A stretch of 64,000 nucleotides of DNA, from NCBI RefSeq assembly GCF_028898845.1, contig NZ_CP118574.1:5553001-5617000 (forward strand). Direction: 5' to 3'. Numbering within the stretch: the stretch's first letter is position 1; every line of letters starts with the position of its first letter. Below the pieces are notes generated by a model, which saw only the letters and a list, made by a program, of their open reading frames with translations, was not told the origin of the DNA and ran no database searches. Positions 1 to 9,179 of the stretch are shown here, in pieces. The translations under genes and the position numbers were made by a program. This DNA comes from Streptomyces sp. WZ-12. GTDB taxonomy: Bacteria; Actinomycetota; Actinomycetes; Streptomycetales; Streptomycetaceae.

Positions 1-203
1 CCCGCACCGTGGCCCTGCGCACCACCGTCGAGCGCGCCGCCGGCGACCGCTACCGCGCCCACGCCCGCCTGCGCGGTGGCCCCCCGGGCGACTGGCGGGT
101 CACCCTCCGCCTCACCGCCGGCGCCCTCCGCCGCGAGCTCCCGGTCCAAGTCGCCGACGGCGGTGGCCCGTTGACCCTCACGGTGCCGGGCGCGCGCCGC
201 TGA
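1..203 (+). CDS. C-terminal end of an unidentified protein (cut by window edge)
   Basis: The reading frame is open from the first bases and ends at a TGA at 201-203, so only about the last 66 residues are visible. They alternate polar and hydrophobic residues with several Trp, Arg and Leu (for example DWRVTLRL), which suggests a beta-sandwich. The C-terminal part of the glycosyltransferase at 2590-4275 has a similar look, so this may be the end of another sugar or glycerol-phosphate transferase of the same surface-polymer region. That link is inference from context; no family motif can be seen. Confidence 0.55.
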   Translation, partial: RTVALRTTVERAAGDRYRAHARLRGGPPGDWRVTLRLTAGALRRELPVQVADGGGPLTLTVPGARR

Positions 204-311
204 CGACCGGACCCGGCCGGGCCGTTCCGCCGAACGAGGCGGAGCGGCCCGGCCGTTGCGTGTTCCGTGACTTTGGCGCGTTCTCGGCGCTCTTCCGGTA
301 GCCGCCCGGCA

Positions 312-344
312 GCCACTTGTTCTATAAAAGCTAGAACAAGTGGC
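312..344. promoter_or_regulatory. Perfect 13-bp inverted repeat, probable operator
   Basis: The arms GCCACTTGTTCTA (312-324) and TAGAACAAGTGGC (332-344) are exactly complementary and separated by TAAAAGC. The site is AT-rich for this genome, lies 44 bp before the hydrolase ATG and contains a TATAAA-like stretch. Size and symmetry suit a dimeric TetR-, MarR- or PadR-type repressor overlapping the promoter. There is no T-run, which argues against a terminator. Confidence 0.6.
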
Positions 345-388
345 GAGAGCACGTTCCGGCTCGCCGCCTCAACTCACAGGGGGAATCC

Positions 389-1486
389 ATGCGTTCACGC
401 ACGCTCCGGCGCGGCAGGGTGCTCGCCGCGCTCGCGGCGGCGGCCGCCGCCGTCGCCGGCCCGGCGTTCAGCGCGACGCCCGCGTCCGCCGCCCCGCGGG
501 CCGCCGCCCTCGTGCCCGCAGCGGACCGCGAGATCCAGTTCACCGCGGACGGCACCACCGCCTACGGCACGGTGCACATCCCCGCCCACCGGCCCGGCCG
601 CAAGCTGGCCGCGGCACTGCTGATCCCCGGCAGCGGACCGACCGACCGCAACGGCGACCAACCGCCCGCCCACACCCCGCACACCCTGTCCCTGCTCGCG
701 GGCGCCCTCGGCGGGGACGGCGTGATGAGCCTGCGGTTCGACAAGTACGGCACCGGTCGGACCGGCCTGGGCGGCCGGCACCGCGCCCCCGACATGGCCG
801 CCTACACCCGCCAGGCCGTGGCCGCCTACCGCGCCCTGCGCGCCCAACCGGAGGCCGATCCGCGCGCCCCGCTCGTGGTCGGACACAGCGAGGGCGGGCT
901 CCAGGCGCTGCTCGTCGACCGCGCGGTGACGGCCAAGCCCGCCGGCCTCGCGCTCCTCGCCCCGCAGGACCTGCGCCTGCTGGACATGCTGGACTTCCAA
1001 CTGGCGGACGGCCTGGACCAGGAGGTCGCCGCCGGCCATCTCACGCCGGCACAGGCGGAGTTGAACAAGCGCGACATCGCCAGGGCCATCGCCGACTTCC
1101 GCGCCGGGCGCCCGGTCGACACCTCGGGCCTGCTGCCCTCCCTCGCCACCCTCCTGGGCGGCGTCTTCGGGCCGGTCAACGCGGACTTCGTCCGCAGCGA
1201 CGACGCCCTCTACCCGCCGTCCGTCGCCCGGGGCGTCGCGCCCGGCACCCGCACCCTGATCACCTGCGGCACGGCGGACGCCAACGTGCCGTGCCGCACC
1301 ACCTGGCCGCTGCGCGCCGCCCTCGCCGCGGCCCGCACCACCGGGCCCGGGCTGCGGGTGCTGCCCGGCCTCGACCACTTTCTGCACCCCGCAGGGACCC
1401 CGACCAACGAGCCGGTGCTCGCCCCCGCCGCGCGGCGGGCCCTGCACGACTTCGTCCACCCCTGGCGCCAGCGCCCGACGGGCTGA
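389..1486 (+). CDS. Secreted alpha/beta-hydrolase
   Basis: This 365-residue protein has a Sec signal peptide: basic start MRSRTLRRGR, an alanine-rich hydrophobic core and a probable AxA cleavage near residue 35. The mature part is an alpha/beta-hydrolase. The nucleophile elbow is GHSEGG with Ser167, a GTADANVP segment probably carries the acidic residue, and His330 in GLDHF completes the triad. It is expected to be an extracellular esterase or acyl hydrolase; the substrate cannot be read. The ATG follows an AGGGGG ribosome site. An inverted repeat just upstream suggests repression. It converges on galE across a strong hairpin. Confidence 0.85.
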   Translation: MRSRTLRRGRVLAALAAAAAAVAGPAFSATPASAAPRAAALVPAADREIQFTADGTTAYGTVHIPAHRPGRKLAAALLIPGSGPTDRNGDQPPAHTPHTLSLLAGALGGDGVMSLRFDKYGTGRTGLGGRHRAPDMAAYTRQAVAAYRALRAQPEADPRAPLVVGHSEGGLQALLVDRAVTAKPAGLALLAPQDLRLLDMLDFQLADGLDQEVAAGHLTPAQAELNKRDIARAIADFRAGRPVDTSGLLPSLATLLGGVFGPVNADFVRSDDALYPPSVARGVAPGTRTLITCGTADANVPCRTTWPLRAALAAARTTGPGLRVLPGLDHFLHPAGTPTNEPVLAPAARRALHDFVHPWRQRPTG

Positions 1487-1508
1487 ACCGCCGGCCGCAC
1501 CACGCACG

Positions 1509-1541
1509 ACCGCCCGCCCCCGGAAGACGGGGGCGGGCGGT
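1509..1541. terminator. Bidirectional hairpin terminator
   Basis: A perfect 14-bp inverted repeat (arms 1509-1522 and 1528-1541, loop GAAGA) lies between the convergent hydrolase and galE genes. It has no T-tract, which is common for Streptomyces terminators, and can serve both directions. Confidence 0.75.
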
Positions 1542-1576
1542 GCGCAGGCGGATCCGGGCGTCGGCCCCGGCGGGGC

Positions 1577-2545
1577 TCAGGCGTGGTGCTGCCAGCCCGC
1601 CCACGCCGACGTGATCATGTCGCGGACGTCGTACCGGGCCTGCCAGCCCAGCTCCTTGGTGATCCGGTCGGCGGCCGCCACCACGCGGGCCGGGTCGCCG
1701 GCGCGCCGCGGGGTGACCTCGGGCACCACGCCCTGGTGCCCGGTGACCTCGGCGATCAGGTCCACCATCTCGCGGACCGAAACCCCCTCGCCCCGGCCGA
1801 TGTTGAGCGTCAGGTCCCGCACCGGGCCCGGCTCGGCCAGCGCCCGGGCGGCCGCGACATGGGCGTCGGCGAGGTCCGCGACGTGGATGTAGTCGCGGAT
1901 GCAGGTGCCGTCGGGCGTGTCGTAGTCGGCACCGAAGATGCGCGGCGCGGCGCCCTGGGTGAGCCGCTCGAAGACCATCGGGACGATGTTGAAGACGCCG
2001 GTGTCGGCCAGCTCCGGGGTGGCCGCGCCGGCGACGTTGAAGTACCGCAGGCAGGCGGTGGAGATCCCGTGGGCCTTGCCGACCGCCCGCGCCATCCACT
2101 CGCCGACCAGCTTGGTCTCGCCGTACGGGTTGATCGGCACGCAGGGCGTGTCCTCGGTGACCAGGTCCACGTCCGGCATGCCGTAGACGGCGGCGGAGGA
2201 GGAGAACACCAGCCGCGGCACGCCACCGGCGGCCATCGCCTCCAGGAGCGTCTGCAGACCGTGGACGTTCTCGCGGTAGTAGTGCAGCGGCAGCTCGACG
2301 GACTCGCCGACCTGCTTCTTCGCGGCCAGGTGGACGACGTCGGTGATGCCGTGCTCGGCGATCGTGGCGTCCAGCAGCGCGCGGTCGAGCGTCGAGCCGA
2401 CGACCAGGGGCACGTCCTCCGGCACCCGGGCGCGGACGCCCGTCGTCAGATCGTCGAGGACGACAACCGACTCGCCGGCCTGCCGCAGGGCCCTTACGAC
2501 ATGGGAGCCGATGTAACCGGCACCACCCGTGATCAGGTAAGACAT
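1577..2545 (-). CDS. galE: UDP-glucose 4-epimerase
   Basis: GalE interconverts UDP-glucose and UDP-galactose using bound NAD in the cytoplasm, supplying galactosyl donors for surface polymers. The 322-residue protein is an extended SDR enzyme. It starts MSYLITGGAGYIGSH, with the GGxGxxG nucleotide-binding loop at residues 7-13, a serine cluster SSS at 115-117, and catalytic Tyr141 and Lys145 in NPYGETK. Length is normal for the family. The start was chosen at the Met directly before the Rossmann strand; an upstream in-frame extension has no homology-like character. Its neighbours are glycosyltransferases, which fits a role in cell-wall glycan synthesis. Confidence 0.93.
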   Translation of the reverse strand: MSYLITGGAGYIGSHVVRALRQAGESVVVLDDLTTGVRARVPEDVPLVVGSTLDRALLDATIAEHGITDVVHLAAKKQVGESVELPLHYYRENVHGLQTLLEAMAAGGVPRLVFSSSAAVYGMPDVDLVTEDTPCVPINPYGETKLVGEWMARAVGKAHGISTACLRYFNVAGAATPELADTGVFNIVPMVFERLTQGAAPRIFGADYDTPDGTCIRDYIHVADLADAHVAAARALAEPGPVRDLTLNIGRGEGVSVREMVDLIAEVTGHQGVVPEVTPRRAGDPARVVAAADRITKELGWQARYDVRDMITSAWAGWQHHA

Positions 2546-2589
2546 AGCGCCAATCCTAGGCTGGGAACAGAGGGACAGGGGTGCCCGGG

Positions 2590-4275
2590 TCAGCGGTGCA
2601 GCTTCCGGGCGGCGATCCGCCAGACGCTGCGCGGCCCGGACGCCACCCGCAACGACAGGGCTCCGCCCGTCGTCGCGTACGGCTGGGCGAGCAGCACCAC
2701 ATGGCGCCGACTGGGCAGCACCCGACGCGTCAGACCGTTGCCCACGGCCCGCAGGCCGACGCCGGTCGTGGTGCCGTCCGTGCAGGTCAGCCGCGCCGAC
2801 AGGTCCCATGGTTCGGGGTCGGCGGGCCGTGCCCCGGGCAGCTCGATCAGCGGGGCGAGGTCCAGCCCCACCGACGCCGTCCAGGCGGTGCCGTCGGCGG
2901 CGGGGGTGAGGGTGGCGGTGTAGACGGGGCCGGGCCGGCCGTCGCGCCGCCGGTGCAGCGCGACCTCGACGCTGACCGGGCCGGCCGCGGCCACCGTGCC
3001 GTACAGGTCGTGCACGCGCAGCCGCAGCAGACCGCCGCTGGCGCCCAGCACCGGATCGGCGTCCACCGTCACCGGCAGCCGCGGCGACGCGTCGAAGCCC
3101 GGCACGTCCTCGTCCGCGGCGTCCACCCCGTCCTCGGCGACCAGGCCGTCCAGGCGCACCTGGGGCAGGTCCGTCGACCACACCGGGCCGCCGTCGGGAC
3201 CCGTCGGGTACGGCGGCAACAGCCGGCCGGGGCGCGCCGCGAGCTGGGTCAGCCGGTCCAGGTCGCGCGGGGCGGAGGAGGCCAGGACGACCCGGGCCAG
3301 CCAGCGGGCCGGGGCGTGCGCGGCGCGCAGCTCGGCCTCCTCGAACGACGCCAGGTGCTCGCGGGTCAGCCGCCACCACTCGCCCTGGTAGTCCGCGCCG
3401 CGGGTGTGCAGCTCCCGGACGTACATCCGCAGGTCGTGGTCGAGGAACTTGGTGGCCGCGGCCCGCGCCAGACCGTCGCGCCCGGCATCGCGCAGGGTCC
3501 GCAGGACCGTGCGGTGCGCCTCGATGCGCTGCCGCCAGTTCGCGACGTCCTTGCGGTCCAGGGAGATCGACTGCTTGGCGGCGGCGCGCCGGACGTGCCA
3601 GACGTAGACGGTGTCGGGGACGGTGGCGATCTTCGGGGCGGCGGCCAGCACGCGGGCGGTGAAGACGAAGTCCTCGTAGTGGTAGCGGCCCTCGGGGAAG
3701 GCGATGCCGTGGTCGATGAGGAAGGCGCGGTCGTAGAGCTTGTTGACGCACAGGGTGTCGCGGACCAACTGCGGCGCGGCGTCCGGGCTGTCGTGCACGG
3801 TCGGCTCGCGGTAGAGGCCGGGCTGCCAGGGGACGTCCCGGCGGGCCGGCAGCTCCCGGCGCACACAGGCGCCCGCGGTGACCGGCGCCTCGTGCTTCTG
3901 CGCCGCGGCCAGCAGGGCCGGCACCGCGCCCGGCGGCAGCACGTCGTCGCTGTCCAGGAACATCACGAAGCGGCCGGCGGCGGCCCGCACCCCGTCGTTG
4001 CGCGGGGACCCGCAACCACCGCTGTTCTCCCCCCGGTGCAGCACCCGCAGCCGCGGCTCGGAGCGGGCCAGGGCGTCCAGGGCCGCGCCGGTGCCGTCGG
4101 TGGAGGCGTCGTCCACCGCGACCACCTCGGCGACGGCGTCGCCCTGCGCGAGCGCGGAGCGCACCGCGTCGGCCACGTGCCCGGCGTCGTTGAACGCGAT
4201 GACGACGACGCTGACCTGTGCGGTGGGCGTGAGGGTAGGCCCAGGCTGTGGCTCAAGGGCTTCATTCACAGTCAC
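2590..4275 (-). CDS. Family 2 glycosyltransferase with C-terminal beta-rich domain
   Basis: An inverting GT-A fold glycosyltransferase of about 561 residues. The N-terminal catalytic domain opens with VSVVVIAFNDAGH and carries the metal-binding FLDSDD motif; the GRYHYEDFVF segment is typical of teichoic-acid type GT2 enzymes. The last 200 residues are beta-rich and probably an accessory domain. It should add a sugar to a surface glycopolymer at the inner membrane face. The start is uncertain. The frame is open to an ATG at 4398 with a weak AAGAGA ribosome site, but those codons are GC-poor at third positions and include a TTA (Leu41). GTG at 4275, or GTG at 4269, is therefore preferred. No signal peptide was seen. 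Confidence 0.82.
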   Translation of the reverse strand: MTVNEALEPQPGPTLTPTAQVSVVVIAFNDAGHVADAVRSALAQGDAVAEVVAVDDASTDGTGAALDALARSEPRLRVLHRGENSGGCGSPRNDGVRAAAGRFVMFLDSDDVLPPGAVPALLAAAQKHEAPVTAGACVRRELPARRDVPWQPGLYREPTVHDSPDAAPQLVRDTLCVNKLYDRAFLIDHGIAFPEGRYHYEDFVFTARVLAAAPKIATVPDTVYVWHVRRAAAKQSISLDRKDVANWRQRIEAHRTVLRTLRDAGRDGLARAAATKFLDHDLRMYVRELHTRGADYQGEWWRLTREHLASFEEAELRAAHAPARWLARVVLASSAPRDLDRLTQLAARPGRLLPPYPTGPDGGPVWSTDLPQVRLDGLVAEDGVDAADEDVPGFDASPRLPVTVDADPVLGASGGLLRLRVHDLYGTVAAAGPVSVEVALHRRRDGRPGPVYTATLTPAADGTAWTASVGLDLAPLIELPGARPADPEPWDLSARLTCTDGTTTGVGLRAVGNGLTRRVLPSRRHVVLLAQPYATTGGALSLRVASGPRSVWRIAARKLHR

Positions 4276-4562
4276 TAAATCTACATTTCGTGTCGACAGC
4301 AGCTCTTGGCGCGAGCGGGTTTCGGACCCCTGTTCATCAGGGTCAGAGGTCGAAAACCACCGAGCGGTTGCACCGGCCACCCTCTTTTTCCGCCTCATTG
4401 CCGTCTCTTAACCCGCCGAGCCCCGGGACAGCGCCGTACGTTAACCCGCGCGAACGCCCCGCAAGGACGCCGGTACATGCTGTAACGACGCCGACGCCGG
4501 AGGATGCCGATCCGGCCACCGCCCACCGGCCCGATCCGTCCGCCTCCCCGGCGCCCGGCCGC

Positions 4563-7500
4563 TCACTGAAGGATCAGCTCCGCGACTCTGCCCGCCGCCC
4601 CGCCGTCGTCCAGATGACAGAACAGCTTCCGGAACTCCGCATACGCCCCCGCGCTCGCCCGCGCCACTCCCGGCAGATCCCCCAGAGCCTCGATCAACTC
4701 GCCCGTCGACGACAGCAACGGACCCGGCACCCGCGCCTCGAAATCCAGGCTGAAACCGCGCAGCGCGTCCCGGTAGTGCGCCAGATCCGGCGTCAGGAAC
4801 AGCATCGGACGGCCCGTGCCCGCGAAGTCCGCCGCCAGCGACGAGTAGTCGGTCACCAGCACATCGGCCGCCAACAGCAGCTCGGTGGCGTCCGGATACG
4901 AGGACACGTCCACCGCGAACGGCGCGTGGTGACCCGGCAACCGGTCCGGCACCTGCGGATGGCTGCGCACCAGCAGCACATGGTCCCCGCCCAGCGCCGC
5001 CCGCGCCGCGTCCAGGTCCAGCGGCAGGTGCAGCCGGTGGTGCGAGGCGTCGTAGGCCACGTCGTCCCGCGGCGTCGGCGCGTACAGCACCGCCTTCTGA
5101 TCCGGCCCGATCCCCAGCCGCGCCCGGACCGCGGCCGCCACCTCGTCCCGGTCCGCGGCGTGCAGCGCGTCGGTCCGCGGCAACCCGGTCTCCCACAGCT
5201 TCCCGCCGAAGCCCAACCCCGACCGCAGCACCGGGGTGCTCGCCGCGTTCGGCGACAGCAACACGCTCCACTGCCGGCCCAACCGCGGCCGCGGCGCCAG
5301 ATGCGCCAGCCCCTCGCAGAGCGTCCCCATCAGATCCGCCCCGATCCGCTTCAGCGGCGTCCCGTGCCAGGTCTGGATCACCCGCTGCCCGGCCCGCCGC
5401 ACGAACCACCGCGGCAGATGCGTGTTGGTGACGATCCAATGGCTGTGCGCCAACGCCCCGTGCCACGCCGCGCTGCCCACCATCACCGGACGGGCCGTCG
5501 GCGGCACCGCGGTCTGCCCGTCCCGCACCGCCCACAGATGCGTCACCTCCAGCCCCCGCCGCACCAGTTCCTCGTGCACCGCCCGCGGCGAATCCCCGTA
5601 CGCCCGGCCCCCGAAGCTGCTGTAGAGCACCGTCTCGCGCAGCGGACGGGACCGGTGCAGCGGATAGTGCTGCTCGCGCAGCACCCGGCGCCGGTACGGG
5701 CCCCGATCGACCGGCGGCACCGCGGGACCCGCCGCCACGAACAGCTCGTCGCGGCGCACCCGGTCCAGCACGAACGGCTTGCCGCGCACCGTCCGCGACA
5801 CCGGCAGCCCGTCGAAGACCGCCGGCACGCACCGCACCGGCGGGTCCAACGGCGAGCCCACCGCCCCCTGTTCCCGCAGGTGCACCGTCCACCGGCCCTC
5901 CCGCAGCGGCACCTCCCCGGCCCACGACGGCAGCGTCGCGAGCGGCAACGCGCAGTGGAACCGCCCGTCGTCGTGCACGGCCTCGAAGACCACCTCGTCG
6001 GCGTGCGCGGAGTGCTTGAGCACCACCTCCGGCGCCGCCGGCGCGGCGTCCGGCAGCGCCCCCGCCAACAACAGCGTCCCGTCCGTCCGCCACACCACCC
6101 GGTCCACCGACGCCTGCGGCACCCGGTCCTGGAGCACCAACTCCCCGCCCGTCGCGGCCGCCGCCACCACCTCCCGGCCGTGCGGCAGCGGATGCGCCAC
6201 CGGCGCCGTCCCCGACGGACAGGCCACCACGTCCGTCCCGCCGTCGGCCAACACCAGCTCCGGCAGCCAGGTTTCGGTGTGCGCCGGCGGCACCGCGGCC
6301 GGCTCGCCGTCCCGCACCGGCCGGGCCGCGTCCCACGCGTCCAACCGCACCCGGACTAGACACCGACCGCCCCCGTCCGTCGCCCCCTCCGCCGGGAACG
6401 ACACCACCGTCCCCGTCCCCTGGTGCGTCAACCGCAGCGCCACCGGCGCCGGACCGGGCGCGACCACCGCCAACTCCAGCGCCCCGCCCGCCACCACCGG
6501 CGGCCCCGCCAACCGCCGCACCCGACGGGCCACCGCGATCCGCAGCCGCCCGTCCACATACCGCGGCACCACCCACACCCCGCCCGCGCCCTCGTACCCG
6601 GACGGCTCCGCCCCCGACCCGCTCTCCGGCGCCGCCAGTTCGCCCGCCACCACCACCCCGGCCGACGCCAACAGCAGCTCCACCCGCCACTCGGCCCGCC
6701 CGTCGCCCGACCGTCCCCAAGCTCTCAACTCCGTTCGAGCAGGGGAGGCCCCAATCCCCTCAACGTCGCCGCTGCGCGGCGGCACCTTCCGCAACAGCCG
6801 CGCCGGATCCACCCGCAGCTCGAACCCCGACCAGTCGTAGCAGTGCAGCTCCTGCCCGGACGCCGCGGTCGCCTCCGGCATCGCCACCGTCCGCACCGGC
6901 AGCACGATCCGCCGCCGCCCGCACGACAGCACCGCCGTCCGCAGACCGCCGTGCCGGGTCGCGGCCGGCAGGTTCCGCACGTACGCCCAGCCGCGCAGCA
7001 GCAGCACCCCGCCCCGCCACACCGCCTCCCGGACCTCCGCCCGCACCGGGAAGTCCGCCCGCGACAGCCGCACCACCCCCGCCGGCAGCGCGAGCGGCGC
7101 CTCCGGCGGCAACACCGCCCGCCGCCGCAGCGGCGGCCCCGCCACCACGAACCCGCCCGGATTGCGCGCCTCGTGCCCCAACAGCGCCGCCACGTCCGCC
7201 AGTCGACCCGACCGCACCAGATACCAGCGCATCCGCAACTCCACCGGGAGCGCCCGCAGCAGCCGCGGATCGGTCCGCGCCAGGAAGTCCCGCGCACAGT
7301 CCAGGAACGCCGTCCGCACCTCCGGCGTCGCCCCCGGCACCGCCGCCACCAGGTCCGCCAGCCCCCCGGTCAACTGCACCCGGTCGTACTCCGCCCGCAG
7401 CCCGCCGCCCGCCGGCCGCGCCGGATCGGCCAGCAGCGCCCGCATCCGCGCCACCGCCGCGAACCGGTCCCGCACCGCCTGCGCCGTCGGCCGCGGCCGA

Positions 7501-8165
7501 CGCTCGGGCCCCTCCGGCAGCCGCCGGTAACAGACGTGCTCGTGCAGCACGTCCACCGCCTCCGCCAGCACGTGCGCCGGCAGCGCCACCGCCGCCTCGT
7601 CGCCCAACTCGCCCTCGGGAAAGGCGAATCGATGCCGGTCCCAGAACGCCCGCCGGAACACCTTGTTCGCCACCAGCCCGTCCCGCAGCAGCGCCGGGTC
7701 CCCGGTGACATGGGTGCGCAGCGCCGTCTCCCGGCCCGCCGGATGGTCCGACGACTGGCTGCGGCCCGCCGGCCCCAACCGGTAGACGTTGCCGGTCGCC
7801 AGCTCCGCCCCCGACGCGTCCAACAGCCCCACCAGGTCCGCGTACGCCCGCGGCAGCAGCGCATCGTCCGGCGCCAGGAACGCCAGGTACCCGGTGTCCG
7901 GAAACGCGTGCCGGGCACCGAAGTTCCACGCCCCACCCAGGCCCCCGCCCTCGTGGTGCACCACCCGGAACCGCGGATCGCGCTCCACCACCCGCCGCAC
8001 CGCCGCCGGCGGACCCTTTGGCCCGTTGGCCGGCCCGTCGTCCACCAGCACCACGTCCAACTCCGCCAACGTCTGCGCCGCCACCGACGCCAGACACTCC
8101 TGGACATGGCGCGCGGCCCCCACACCGCGCGGGACCGGGACGACGACGGTGAGCCGAGGCTTCAT
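4563..8165 (-). CDS. Bifunctional glycosyltransferase / CDP-glycerol glycerophosphotransferase
   Basis: A fusion of about 1200 residues. Residues 1-250 are a family 2 glycosyltransferase (KPRLTVVVPVPRG, with PDD at 99-101). The middle 550 residues are beta-rich and unassigned. Residues about 830-1200 are a TagB/TagF-type glycerophosphotransferase with the hallmark QTWHGTPLK (His about 934) and TDYSS (about 1104-1108) that bind CDP-glycerol. It should make or extend a poly(glycerol phosphate) or glycosylated teichoic acid at the cytoplasmic face of the membrane. The start is the ATG opening MKPRLTVVV, preceded by GAAAGG; a longer frame to 8222 looks non-coding. Its neighbours galE and GT2 support a wall-polymer cluster continuing left of the window. 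Confidence 0.88.
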   Translation of the reverse strand: MKPRLTVVVPVPRGVGAARHVQECLASVAAQTLAELDVVLVDDGPANGPKGPPAAVRRVVERDPRFRVVHHEGGGLGGAWNFGARHAFPDTGYLAFLAPDDALLPRAYADLVGLLDASGAELATGNVYRLGPAGRSQSSDHPAGRETALRTHVTGDPALLRDGLVANKVFRRAFWDRHRFAFPEGELGDEAAVALPAHVLAEAVDVLHEHVCYRRLPEGPERRPRPTAQAVRDRFAAVARMRALLADPARPAGGGLRAEYDRVQLTGGLADLVAAVPGATPEVRTAFLDCARDFLARTDPRLLRALPVELRMRWYLVRSGRLADVAALLGHEARNPGGFVVAGPPLRRRAVLPPEAPLALPAGVVRLSRADFPVRAEVREAVWRGGVLLLRGWAYVRNLPAATRHGGLRTAVLSCGRRRIVLPVRTVAMPEATAASGQELHCYDWSGFELRVDPARLLRKVPPRSGDVEGIGASPARTELRAWGRSGDGRAEWRVELLLASAGVVVAGELAAPESGSGAEPSGYEGAGGVWVVPRYVDGRLRIAVARRVRRLAGPPVVAGGALELAVVAPGPAPVALRLTHQGTGTVVSFPAEGATDGGGRCLVRVRLDAWDAARPVRDGEPAAVPPAHTETWLPELVLADGGTDVVACPSGTAPVAHPLPHGREVVAAAATGGELVLQDRVPQASVDRVVWRTDGTLLLAGALPDAAPAAPEVVLKHSAHADEVVFEAVHDDGRFHCALPLATLPSWAGEVPLREGRWTVHLREQGAVGSPLDPPVRCVPAVFDGLPVSRTVRGKPFVLDRVRRDELFVAAGPAVPPVDRGPYRRRVLREQHYPLHRSRPLRETVLYSSFGGRAYGDSPRAVHEELVRRGLEVTHLWAVRDGQTAVPPTARPVMVGSAAWHGALAHSHWIVTNTHLPRWFVRRAGQRVIQTWHGTPLKRIGADLMGTLCEGLAHLAPRPRLGRQWSVLLSPNAASTPVLRSGLGFGGKLWETGLPRTDALHAADRDEVAAAVRARLGIGPDQKAVLYAPTPRDDVAYDASHHRLHLPLDLDAARAALGGDHVLLVRSHPQVPDRLPGHHAPFAVDVSSYPDATELLLAADVLVTDYSSLAADFAGTGRPMLFLTPDLAHYRDALRGFSLDFEARVPGPLLSSTGELIEALGDLPGVARASAGAYAEFRKLFCHLDDGGAAGRVAELILQ

Positions 8166-8428
8166 GGGCGTAACGAGCCTTTCCGGACGGGCGGACCACG
8201 GGAGCAACCCCGGGACGCACACGGGGCGATGCGGCCGACTCGTCCCTCAACTCGTCCATCGCCGACCCGGTCACCGACGCTGCGCTGAAAGGGTGAGGCG
8301 AAGGTGCGGCGGTCCGGTCCGGACGGCGCCATGGCGTACACCGTGGACAACGCGACCCGCACGACCGGTGCCCCCGCCCGGACACCGGCACCGCCCCCGC
8401 CGCCGACCAGGAAGGTGACCGCCCCGCG

Positions 8429-9112
8429 ATGCCCGGCCGAACCGACAGCTCCGCCGCCACCGACCGCCCCGACACCGCGGCCCCGGCCCCGGCCCCCGGC
8501 ACTCACACCCGCCCCACCGGCACCGCCCCCGCCGCCTCCACCGTCCGGCTCCCCACCCCCGGCGAACCCGGCGCACTGGCCCGACTGCGGCCCGCCCGGC
8601 CCCCGTTCGCCCGGCAACTGCGCCGGATCGGCCCCGGCCGCGTCCTGGAGATCGGCTGCGGCGACGGCGACACCCTCGCCGGCTGCGCCCCCGGCAGCGT
8701 CGGCATCGACCACGACCCGCGCTCCGTCGCCCACTGCCGCGCCCGCGGCCTGACCGCCTACACCGCCGACGCCTTCCTGACCGGCCCGCACGCCCGCCCT
8801 GGCGCCTTCGACGCGCTGCTCACCGCCCACGTCCTGGAACACCTCGACGACGAACAGGTCGAGGAGCTGCTGCGGGCCTACGTCCCCTACGTCCGGCCCG
8901 GCGGCGGGGTGCTGCTGATCACCGCCCAGGAGGCCGGCCACCGCGCCGGCCCGGAACCCGTCCGCTTCACCGACTTCACCCTGCTGCGGGCCTTCGCCGA
9001 GGCCACCGGGCTGGCCGTGCGGCGCACCTACTCCCACCCGCTGCCCCGGACCGCCGGGCGGGTCCTCGCGGCCAACTGCTTCGTCCTGGTCGCACAGGTG
9101 CCCCGGGGATGA
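8429..9112 (+). CDS. Class I SAM-dependent methyltransferase
   Basis: A 227-residue protein, divergent from the large glycerophosphotransferase gene. The SAM-binding motif I is RVLEIGCGDGD (71-81), followed by GIDHDP for motif II and TAHVLEHLDDE for the post-motif region, so it is a Methyltransf_11/25 type enzyme. The first 60 residues are rich in Pro, Ala and Thr and probably unstructured. The methyl acceptor is unknown; sugar or lipid intermediates of the adjacent glycan cluster are possible. The ATG has GGAAGG 14 bases upstream, a long spacing, so a later start cannot be excluded. Confidence 0.8.
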   Translation: MPGRTDSSAATDRPDTAAPAPAPGTHTRPTGTAPAASTVRLPTPGEPGALARLRPARPPFARQLRRIGPGRVLEIGCGDGDTLAGCAPGSVGIDHDPRSVAHCRARGLTAYTADAFLTGPHARPGAFDALLTAHVLEHLDDEQVEELLRAYVPYVRPGGGVLLITAQEAGHRAGPEPVRFTDFTLLRAFAEATGLAVRRTYSHPLPRTAGRVLAANCFVLVAQVPRG

Positions 9113-9179
9113 CGCGGTGCCCCGACGCGGGCCACCGACGGGCCGGCGCGCCCCCAAGGCCCGCCGCCCCGCGCGCGCC

